This document shows, in pieces, positions 1 to 4,976 of a stretch of 8,611 nt of DNA. Position 1 is the stretch's first letter. Every line of letters begins with the position of its first letter. A program made the translations under genes and the position numbers. A model generated the notes under the pieces. The model was not told the DNA's origin. It searched no databases and was given only the letters and a program-made list of their open reading frames with translations. Source of the stretch: Firmicutes bacterium UBA994 (GTDB lineage: Bacteria > Bacillota > UBA994); contig DBBC01000045.1 in NCBI GenBank assembly GCA_002292025.1, forward strand, positions 1 through 8,611. The letters run 5' to 3'.

Positions 1-19
1 CGAGATCAAACCTCTTCAT
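1..19 (-). CDS. Start of an unidentified ORF cut by the window edge
   Basis: The ATG at 17-19 overlaps the xseB stop codon as ATGA, and a GAGG Shine-Dalgarno core (27-30) sits 7 bases upstream of it. Only six codons are visible (MKRFDL) before the window ends. In many Clostridia the gene after xseB is an isoprenoid gene (ispA or dxs) or tlyA, but six residues cannot decide between these. The overlap and the ribosome site make a translated, coupled gene likely. Its identity is unknown. Confidence 0.5.
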
Positions 20-225
20 ATCTGTGCCTCACGGGAGAAAGGTTTACGTGTATCTTTGACTAGTATTTCCACCTTCTGCTCCGCTTCCGCGAGTAACGCC
101 TGACACGCCTGCAGTGCCTCTACTCCCTGCACGTAGAGCGACAACGCTGCCTCTAACGGCAGGTCGCCCTGTTCGAGTTTAGCCGCGATTTCCTCTAATT
201 CCTTTAGGGCCTGCTCGAAGTTCAT
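16..225 (-). CDS. xseB: Exodeoxyribonuclease VII small subunit
   Basis: Small subunit of exonuclease VII, the cytoplasmic enzyme that degrades single-stranded DNA to oligonucleotides. In known enzymes several XseB chains bind the helical C-terminal part of XseA. The 69 residues match the family's usual small size. They show the typical two-helix pattern, beginning NFEQALKELEEIAAKLEQG and followed by an amphipathic helix (about residues 24-55) ending in KVEIL. The ATG at 223-225 has a strong AGGAGG (232-237) six bases upstream, so the start is secure. The gene begins inside xseA: the last 47 bases of xseA overlap it. Its own stop overlaps the next start by ATGA. Translation is therefore probably coupled on both sides. 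Confidence 0.95.
   Translation of the reverse strand: MNFEQALKELEEIAAKLEQGDLPLEAALSLYVQGVEALQACQALLAEAEQKVEILVKDTRKPFSREAQI
27..30 (-). promoter_or_regulatory. Ribosome binding site of the edge ORF
   Basis: Read on the minus strand, GAGG lies inside the xseB 3' end with a 7-base spacer to the ATG at 17-19. This is the main evidence that the truncated ORF is real and is translated from the xse transcript. Confidence 0.5.
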
Positions 226-1420
226 GTCCCTCCTCCTTTCCGGTTACCACCGAGTAAACTGTGCCGTTATGCAGTGTCGTGGTAAGAGTATCGCCCAGCA
301 ATACCTCCCCCGCGGATTTTATAATTCTGTCTCCCACGCGTGTCACGCTGTAGCCTCGTGCCAGCACATGCAAAGGGCTGATCGCCTGCAGACGTACAGC
401 TTGTTGTGCCAGAGAGGCACCCGCTTCTTCCAGCCGTCGTTGCATGGAGTGCTGTATACGCAGCAAAAACTCTGCCGCTGTTTGTTGCTTGCGGGCAATG
501 GCCCCGGCCGGTGACAACGACTGGAATCGTGCCGACAGATAGTCGAGATACTGTCGCAGAGTGGAGACCCTTCCCCCCATATCTCTGTGCATACGCGATG
601 CCACCCCGGTCAAGTAGCGCCCTATTTCTTCTCGGTCAGGTACAACACTCAGGGCTGCCGCGGAAGGGGTCGGAGCACGCAGGTCGGCCACTAAGTCCGC
701 TACAGTGAAATCAGTCTCATGTCCTACCGCGGATATCACCGGCACTCGGCAAGCTGCGATGGCACGCGCCACGCGCTCATCGTTAAAAGCCTGCAAATCC
801 TCGATTGAACCTCCGCCGCGCCCTAGTATTACTACCTCTGCTTCGGGCAAATCCGCTATCGCAGCCAACGCGCTCACGATGGATGGCGGGGCCTCAGCGC
901 CCTGCACCACTACCGGGATGACCAATATTTGCGCCAGCGGCCACCGATCCCCCATAACCGTCACGATGTCGCGCACGGCGGCACCGGTAGGGGATGTCAG
1001 TACCGCTACGAGGCGAGGAAAGCGGGGCAATGGGCGCTTGCGTTCGGCACGAAACAGCCCCTCGGCAGCCAGCCGTTGTTTAAGTTGTTCCGCCGCTAAG
1101 TAAAGCGAGCCCAACCCGTCCGGTTCCAGCCTATCCACGTATATTTGGTAATTACCGTCACGCTCGTAGACGCCGATGCTGCCCCGCGCTAACACCTTGA
1201 TGCCGTCGGTGGGGCGAAAGGTCAAGGCAGCTGCTTTGCTTCGCCACATAACCATGCGGATAGCGGCACGGTCATCTTTAAGCGTGAAATAATAGTGTCC
1301 CGAAGTATGCGCCTTAAAATTTGACACCTCACCGCTAACCCAAATATTAGTCAGGCGCTCGCAAATAAGGGTGTCCCGAATGATATTGGTCAGCGCAGAG
1401 ACGGAAAGAGGTTTAGCCAT
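179..1420 (-). CDS. xseA: Exodeoxyribonuclease VII large subunit
   Basis: Catalytic subunit of exonuclease VII, acting with XseB on single-stranded DNA in repair and recombination. The 413 residues contain an N-terminal OB fold (about 1-100, with IWVSGEVSNFKAHTSGHYYFTLKD). The catalytic domain carries RGGGSIEDLQAFNDE (201-215) and AVGHETDFTVADLVADLRAPTPSAAA (231-256, split here only for reference). A coiled-coil-rich region follows (about 260-350), then the conserved ARGYSVT near 354-360. The chosen ATG at 1418-1420 lies inside the folD stop region (8-bp overlap). An in-frame extension upstream exists but its residues do not resemble the family, so it is excluded. The Shine-Dalgarno is weak, which suggests coupling to folD. 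Two oddities: the usual Trp of the EDLWAFNDE motif is Gln210, and the last 15 or so residues form a polar tail running into xseB. Confidence 0.95.
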   Translation of the reverse strand: MAKPLSVSALTNIIRDTLICERLTNIWVSGEVSNFKAHTSGHYYFTLKDDRAAIRMVMWRSKAAALTFRPTDGIKVLARGSIGVYERDGNYQIYVDRLEPDGLGSLYLAAEQLKQRLAAEGLFRAERKRPLPRFPRLVAVLTSPTGAAVRDIVTVMGDRWPLAQILVIPVVVQGAEAPPSIVSALAAIADLPEAEVVILGRGGGSIEDLQAFNDERVARAIAACRVPVISAVGHETDFTVADLVADLRAPTPSAAALSVVPDREEIGRYLTGVASRMHRDMGGRVSTLRQYLDYLSARFQSLSPAGAIARKQQTAAEFLLRIQHSMQRRLEEAGASLAQQAVRLQAISPLHVLARGYSVTRVGDRIIKSAGEVLLGDTLTTTLHNGTVYSVVTGKEEGHELRAGPKGIRGNRG

Positions 1421-2252
1421 GCTGCATTTTCGCAGCCTGCAGCGTGTTCTTGACCAGCATGGCAATGGTCATGGGACCGACTCCTCCCGGGACGGGAGTA
1501 ATATACGCGGCGACATCTTTTATGCCTGCGAAATCTACGTCACCCACTAGTTTGTCTCCCACTTTGTTGGTACCTACGTCAATCACTACCGCCCCCGGCT
1601 TGACCATGTCCGCCGTGATGAAGTCGCGCTTCCCCACCGCGGCAATCAGCACATCGGCCTGGCGAGTGTGCAGGGCTAAGTTCACGGTAGAGCTGTGAGC
1701 GACGGTGACTGTCGCGTCAGCGCGCAGAGCCAGTGTTGACATGGGTTTTCCGACTATATTACTGCGCCCTACGATGACGACGTGCTTGCCCTTGAGCGAG
1801 TAGTTGATGGATTTAAGCATCTCCATCACCCCGGCGGGGGTGCAGGCTACCAGTGCACCCGGCAAGCCTAAATTCAAGCGCCCCACATTTAACGGATGAA
1901 GCCCATCCACATCCTTCTCGGGTTTAAGCATGCTAAAAATTGCCATTTGATCCAGATGGCGCGGCAATGGCAGCTGCACAAGAATGCCGTGTACACTGTT
2001 GTCCTGATTTAGTTCGGCAATAAGGGCCATCAGCTCGGCCTGCGTTACTTCCGATCCCAACCTGTGTACCGCCGAAAGTATCCCGACGGCTTGACAGGCT
2101 TTTTCCTTCCTGCCGACATAAGTGTGGCTGGCCGGGTCATCCCCTACCAACACCACGGCCAGCTTGGGCCGAAGTGCGTGCTTGATAATCTCCTCCGCTA
2201 CCTCCTCCCTAATTTTCTTGCTCAGTACCTTGCCGTCAATGATTATCCCCAT
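1413..2252 (-). CDS. folD: Bifunctional methylenetetrahydrofolate dehydrogenase/cyclohydrolase FolD
   Basis: Cytosolic enzyme interconverting 5,10-methylene-THF, 5,10-methenyl-THF and 10-formyl-THF with NADP(H). It supplies one-carbon units for purines and, in acetogens, the methyl branch of the Wood-Ljungdahl pathway. The 279 residues match the family length. The catalytic set is present: Tyr45 and Lys49 in TYVGRKEKA, Gln93 in VQLPLP and Asp116 in KDVDGLHPLN. The cofactor-binding part shows VVIVGRSNIVGKP (158-170) and ADVLIAAVGK (199-208), and the C-terminal signature is PVPGGVGPMT. The ATG at 2250-2252 has GGAGG at 2261-2265 with an 8-base spacer. The gene overlaps the upstream Kae1-like gene by 17 bp and xseA by 8 bp. 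Nothing key is missing, so the enzyme should be active. Confidence 0.97.
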   Translation of the reverse strand: MGIIIDGKVLSKKIREEVAEEIIKHALRPKLAVVLVGDDPASHTYVGRKEKACQAVGILSAVHRLGSEVTQAELMALIAELNQDNSVHGILVQLPLPRHLDQMAIFSMLKPEKDVDGLHPLNVGRLNLGLPGALVACTPAGVMEMLKSINYSLKGKHVVIVGRSNIVGKPMSTLALRADATVTVAHSSTVNLALHTRQADVLIAAVGKRDFITADMVKPGAVVIDVGTNKVGDKLVGDVDFAGIKDVAAYITPVPGGVGPMTIAMLVKNTLQAAKMQHG

Positions 2253-3204
2253 GCAAAAATCCTCCTCGCCGTAATGTGTCTAATCCCAAAAGTGCTGTCC
2301 CCACCGCATTGTCACCCGCAAGATCTCCCGCTGCGGGTACGAAGTTAACCCCACGCATGCGCTCCATCAGGCGCGTGCGAATGTGAGAGTTGGCGGCTAC
2401 CCCGCCGCACAAGACCACCGTACCGGTACGATGCTCCTTTAGGCTATGACGGAGCACCTTCTCTAAAGAATTAGAGATGCAGCGGAACACGCCCGCGGCC
2501 ACTTCCGCCGGCGGCACACCTCGATCCAGCGCGCGAATGGCGGCTGTAGCAGGCCCCGCAAAGCTAATTGCTCCCTCCTTGACCGCAGAAGGAATGGGGT
2601 AAGGCTTACCACACAGACTCTGCGCGAGACGGTCCAGATACATACCACACGGGAACGGCACTCCCATATGCACACCGACCCGGTCGATAAGTTGACCTGC
2701 ATGCAGGTCAACGCCAGAGCCAAGCAACCGCACCGCATAGCCACCCGTTTCGCGGGGCGATACATAGAGGATATCTGTCGTGCCTCCGCTCACCTGCACG
2801 GCCAGAAAATCCGCGGTGGGCTGAGCGGGCAAGTGGCTAAGCGCTGCGCGCAAGTGGCCTTCCTGATGTGAAAACGAGTAAAGAGGTGCGCCGGCTCCGC
2901 GCGCTACAGAGAATCCTAGGCTATACCCGGCCATAAATACCGGCATATAGGAACCTGCCTGTGGTCGCGGTGTGCCGCTTACGGCTACCGCGCAGATGCT
3001 CTGTCCCTGCAGCGGGATTGCGGCCAGAATCTCTGGCCACTGCTTAATGTGTAAAAATAGGGCTTCAGATTGCCTGAGCCCTAGTGCGCCGCTTGGTACG
3101 GGTAACTGCTTGCGTTTATCGGCCAAAATTTTTCCCGTCAGTGACACCAGCGCTGCTGAAGTCGTGTAATTACTGGTGTCGACGCCGAGTACAACTTCGG
3201 TCAC
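2236..3204 (-). CDS. Kae1/TsaD-like (Gcp family) ASKHA protein, paralogue type
   Basis: A 322-residue member of the Kae1/TsaD/Gcp superfamily. True TsaD makes the t6A modification of tRNA, but the Clostridia copies located between nusB and folD are a separate, uncharacterised branch often annotated as O-sialoglycoprotein endopeptidase. Visible motifs: VLGVDTSNYTTSAAL (5-19, phosphate-loop type), the metal pair His113 and His117 in SHQEGH, SGGTTD (139-144, where TsaD has SGGHT), GSGVDLHAGQLIDRVG (162-177), SFAGPATAA (214-222), GGVAAN (267-272) and metal ligand Asp298 in GDNA. The metal and nucleotide sites thus look intact. The start is GTG at 3202-3204, overlapping the nusB stop as GTGA, and the signature at residue 5 leaves no later option. 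The Shine-Dalgarno is weak, so coupling to nusB is likely. The substrate is unknown. Confidence 0.85.
   Translation of the reverse strand: MTEVVLGVDTSNYTTSAALVSLTGKILADKRKQLPVPSGALGLRQSEALFLHIKQWPEILAAIPLQGQSICAVAVSGTPRPQAGSYMPVFMAGYSLGFSVARGAGAPLYSFSHQEGHLRAALSHLPAQPTADFLAVQVSGGTTDILYVSPRETGGYAVRLLGSGVDLHAGQLIDRVGVHMGVPFPCGMYLDRLAQSLCGKPYPIPSAVKEGAISFAGPATAAIRALDRGVPPAEVAAGVFRCISNSLEKVLRHSLKEHRTGTVVLCGGVAANSHIRTRLMERMRGVNFVPAAGDLAGDNAVGTALLGLDTLRRGGFLHGDNH
2691..2712. repeat. Perfect 22-bp palindrome inside the Kae1-like gene
   Basis: The half-site GTTGACCTGCA (2691-2701) is followed immediately by its exact reverse complement, so all 11 base pairs match with no spacer. The flanking bases (A at 2690, G at 2713) do not extend it. 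It encodes VDLHAGQ plus the first base of the next Leu codon in the conserved GSGVDLHAGQL motif, so part of the sequence is forced by the protein, but the synonymous positions also fit. It could be a protein-binding site or a coincidence. Confidence 0.9.
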
Positions 3205-3617
3205 GGCTGATGCACGCTCAGTTTACGGGCTAGGGCACCCAGTATGCCGTTGACAAAACGGCTCGATTCCTCCGTGCTGTACTCCTTCGCCAACTCAATG
3301 CACTCGTCAATAATCACGGCCACTGGAACATCTGGGCGTTGACTCAGCATTTCAGACACTGCCAGCCGCAGTAAAGAGCGATCCACCCGTGCTAAGCGGT
3401 CAATGGACCACTCCGCTAAGACCGCGCTGACAAGTGCGTCTATATACTCCAAATTGGTAAGCGTCATAGACACCAGTTCACGCGCGAACTGCTCATCCTC
3501 AGACCCTAAAGCGGCGGTCTGAAAGGCGTAATCAAGTGCGGAATCGACGCTAATCAGGCCGATATCTAGTTGATAGAGCGCCTGCATAGCGGCAGCCCGA
3601 GCCGTGCGACGGCTCAT
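3201..3617 (-). CDS. nusB: Transcription antitermination factor NusB
   Basis: NusB binds boxA RNA together with NusE (ribosomal protein S10) and promotes processive, antiterminated transcription, mainly of rRNA operons. The 138 residues are a normal length. The Arg-rich first helix SRRTARAAAMQALYQLD (2-18) is the RNA-binding start of the family. The core motifs LAEWSIDRLARVDRSLLRLAVSEML (67-91, quoted by ends LAEWSID and RSLLRLA) and VIIDECIELAKEYSTEESS (101-119) are clear, ending in RFVNGILG (120-127). The family more often has VINE or VIIN where this has VIID. The ATG at 3615-3617 overlaps the preceding DUF2273 stop as ATGA, and the downstream Kae1-like gene overlaps as GTGA. The Shine-Dalgarno is weak, which fits coupled translation in the block 2 operon. 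Confidence 0.96.
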   Translation of the reverse strand: MSRRTARAAAMQALYQLDIGLISVDSALDYAFQTAALGSEDEQFARELVSMTLTNLEYIDALVSAVLAEWSIDRLARVDRSLLRLAVSEMLSQRPDVPVAVIIDECIELAKEYSTEESSRFVNGILGALARKLSVHQP

Positions 3618-3847
3618 GTTGTGTCCCCGTGATGGGGCAGGATACGATCCAGCAGCGAGCGCATACCCTCATCTGCGTCAAACCTAGTGCCAATGTAGTA
3701 GCCAAGCAGGGCGCAGACCCCGATAAACAAGGTGCGCCAGAGGCCAAAGTACAGGTATACGAGTGCAAAGGTGATACCGGCTACTGTGCCGATAATCCTG
3801 CCGCGGTAGTGCGTCAGCCACACGCGAAGCATTGCTTCCATCGTCAT
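3614..3847 (-). CDS. DUF2273 small membrane protein
   Basis: A 77-residue small integral membrane protein of the DUF2273 family, which is almost always found with Asp23 and AmaP in Bacillota. The hydrophobic stretch at about 18-52 (IIGTVAGITFALVYLYFG, then LFIGVCALLGYYIGT) fits two short membrane segments. The family signature GYYIGTRFDADEGMRSLLDRI lies in parts at 49-69. The ATG at 3845-3847 directly follows the amaP stop with no gap. A second in-frame ATG at 3839-3841 is a possible alternative start, giving a protein two residues shorter. There is no clear Shine-Dalgarno, so reinitiation after amaP is probable. Its molecular role is not established; the context implies envelope-stress function with Asp23. 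Confidence 0.88.
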   Translation of the reverse strand: MTMEAMLRVWLTHYRGRIIGTVAGITFALVYLYFGLWRTLFIGVCALLGYYIGTRFDADEGMRSLLDRILPHHGDTT

Positions 3848-4384
3848 CTAGTGCACTCGCGGGCGGGAAGCAGTGGGCGACATTTCTACTACCAGCACTC
3901 TGACGGCCAGCACACCCACCCCGGTGCAGGCTTCGACGTGCTGATGCACAGTCTCCTGCACTTGGGCGGTTAAGGCGGGGATGTTGCTGTCCTGTGTCAC
4001 CGCCAGCTCAATCATAAGCTCTATGCCCTTGTCCTTCAGTTGTACGCGCACTTTCGCCGTACGCACCCCGCGCAAGTCAAGCACCGTGCGTTGCGCCAAG
4101 TTGCGAATGGCCCCAAGGGAGATACGGACGTCGCCTAACTCCCCACGGTGGGTTATCGCCCCTTTAAACGTGCGCTCGCGCCGGATTCCCGACAACAGAA
4201 AGCGGATACTGAAAACAAAGAAGAACAATGCCGCCAGTACAGCCTCCCACCGCGTAAGCAATGCGCCTAGCTCGGCAGCATAAAACCCGGGCGGGAAACC
4301 GATATAAGCACCAAACACAACTAAGGACAAGGCAGCGACCGCCAGTGTATACAGCGTCAACATGATACGGTCGAAAATATTCAT
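3848..4384 (-). CDS. amaP: Alkaline shock response membrane anchor protein AmaP
   Basis: AmaP tethers Asp23 to the membrane in staphylococci, and this 178-residue protein has the family layout. It starts NIFDRIMLTLYTLAVAALS with a first membrane helix at about 8-28. A loop rich in Gly, Pro and Phe follows, with a second helix at about 46-65 (WEAVLAALFFFVFSIRFLL). An Asp23-like cytoplasmic domain then covers about 70-168, seen as GDVRISLGAIRNLAQRTV and KDKGIELMIELAVTQDSNIPAL. The ATG at 4382-4384 has AAGGAG (4393-4398) with an 8-base spacer. It stands 39 bp after asp23 and abuts the DUF2273 gene. The three proteins probably form one membrane-associated complex, which is inferred from the family. 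Confidence 0.9.
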   Translation of the reverse strand: MNIFDRIMLTLYTLAVAALSLVVFGAYIGFPPGFYAAELGALLTRWEAVLAALFFFVFSIRFLLSGIRRERTFKGAITHRGELGDVRISLGAIRNLAQRTVLDLRGVRTAKVRVQLKDKGIELMIELAVTQDSNIPALTAQVQETVHQHVEACTGVGVLAVRVLVVEMSPTASRPRVH

Positions 4385-4423
4385 GCCATCAACTCCTTAT
4401 TGGATTTCCGCGCGTGGGGAAAC

Positions 4424-4813
4424 TCAATACACCAAGGGCTCTCCTTTTGTCTCCGGTTTAGTTTCGTGGTAGGCAACGGATTGCACATGTACATTTACTT
4501 CTACGGCCACAAGGCTGGTCATGGTTTCGATGGCGGTACGCACATTTTCCTGTACACGCAATGCGACTTCGGGAATTTTAACGCCGTAATCCAAGATCAC
4601 GTATACATCTATGGCGGCTTCTCGCTCGCCCACAGTGGCTTTTACCCCCTTGGCAAGGTTGTTTTTGCGCAACATCCCCACCAAAGAAACATCACTCATA
4701 CCCGCCACGCCGGGGACCTCGCTTGCCGCCAGCGCGGCGATGGTGGCCACAACATCAGGTTCAATATGCAGCGTATCTGCTTCAGCCAAACCGTGTGAAA
4801 TCTCTTTTTCCAA
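4424..4813 (-). CDS. Asp23/Gls24 family envelope stress protein
   Basis: A 129-residue Asp23/Gls24 family protein, a cytoplasmic protein that AmaP holds at the membrane and that is linked to cell-envelope stress in Firmicutes. Recognisable motifs are LHIEPDVVATIAALAASEVPGV (read in two parts around residues 15-36), EAAIDVYVILDYGVKIPEVA (65-84) and VQENVRTAIETMT (87-99), followed by VNVHVQSV near 106-113. The start appears to be TTG at 4811-4813, with GGGGGG (4822-4827) eight bases upstream. The next in-frame Met (residue 39) would cut into the conserved domain. The gene is first in block 2, directly behind the promoter at 4916-4921. A second common annotation for this family is YloU-like. Confidence 0.93.
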   Translation of the reverse strand: MEKEISHGLAEADTLHIEPDVVATIAALAASEVPGVAGMSDVSLVGMLRKNNLAKGVKATVGEREAAIDVYVILDYGVKIPEVALRVQENVRTAIETMTSLVAVEVNVHVQSVAYHETKPETKGEPLVY

Positions 4814-4821
4814 ACAAAATA

Positions 4822-4827
4822 CCCCCC
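4822..4827 (-). promoter_or_regulatory. G-run ribosome binding site fixing the TTG start of the Asp23 gene
   Basis: A run of six G on the minus strand lies eight bases before the TTG at 4811-4813. It can pair with the CCUCC of 16S rRNA using one G-U pair. Together with the conserved N-terminal helix, this supports the unusual TTG start. Confidence 0.55.
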
Positions 4828-4845
4828 GTGCGTAATTACTCGGAC

Positions 4846-4883
4846 ATCCCTGTGCCCAATCGGCACCTGCGCCGCTTAGGGAC
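4846..4883 (-). promoter_or_regulatory. Predicted structured 5' leader of the asp23 operon
   Basis: In the minus-strand RNA an inner hairpin GUGCC-GAUUG-GGCAC (4866-4852) has a 5-bp stem. It sits directly against an outer stem of GUCCCU (4883-4878) with AGGGAU (4851-4846), 6 bp including one G-U pair, with an 11-nt bulge on the 5' side. It lies in the leader of about 96 nt between the predicted start and the TTG. It does not cover the G-run ribosome site and has no U-tract, so a terminator is unlikely. It matches no riboswitch class known to me. The fold is judged by eye only. Confidence 0.4.
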
Positions 4884-4915
4884 TACCCACGGTGGATCAT
4901 GCGTCGCTTGCGCTT

Positions 4916-4945
4916 ATTATAGCAGAAGTTACATTCCGAAAACAA
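4916..4945 (-). promoter_or_regulatory. Extended -10 sigma-A-type promoter of the asp23 operon
   Basis: Reading the minus strand, a perfect TATAAT (4916-4921) is preceded by TGC (4922-4924), the extended -10 pattern. A weak -35 of TTGTTT (4940-4945) lies 18 bases further up. Transcription would begin near 4909, leaving a leader of about 96 nt before the Asp23 start. The promoter sits in the only gene-free stretch of any size (4814-4976). It separates the hydrogenase-type block from the envelope-stress/nusB block. Confidence 0.75.
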
Positions 4946-4976
4946 ACTGTTTACGTCGTTCGCTGGACTGTATAGG

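Noticed and set aside
705..1103. Plus-strand open frame of 132 codons
   Set aside because: It lies wholly opposite xseA. Its translation is low-complexity Ser/Thr/Arg/Ala with no recognisable motif, as expected of an antisense shadow.
1421..1465. Upstream 15-codon extension of xseA
   Set aside because: The extra residues do not match the XseA N-terminus and lie inside folD. The ATG at 1418-1420 gives the expected MAKPLSVSALT start.
1484..1498. CTCCCG-GGA-CGGGAG inverted repeat in folD
   Set aside because: It is a 6-bp stem encoded by the conserved PVPGGV codons of a GC-rich gene, short enough to arise by chance.
3623..3636. CCCC-ATCAC-GGGG repeat at the end of the DUF2273 gene
   Set aside because: It has only four base pairs inside coding sequence, which is not significant.
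4400..4798. Plus-strand open frame of 132 codons opposite the Asp23 gene
   Set aside because: Its residues only mirror the complementary codons of the conserved Asp23 protein, and no independent coding signal is visible.
4922..4976. Terminator after the SpoIIE phosphatase gene
   Set aside because: Only 4-bp pairings such as AAAC/GTTT are possible. Read-through into the asp23 operon cannot be excluded.
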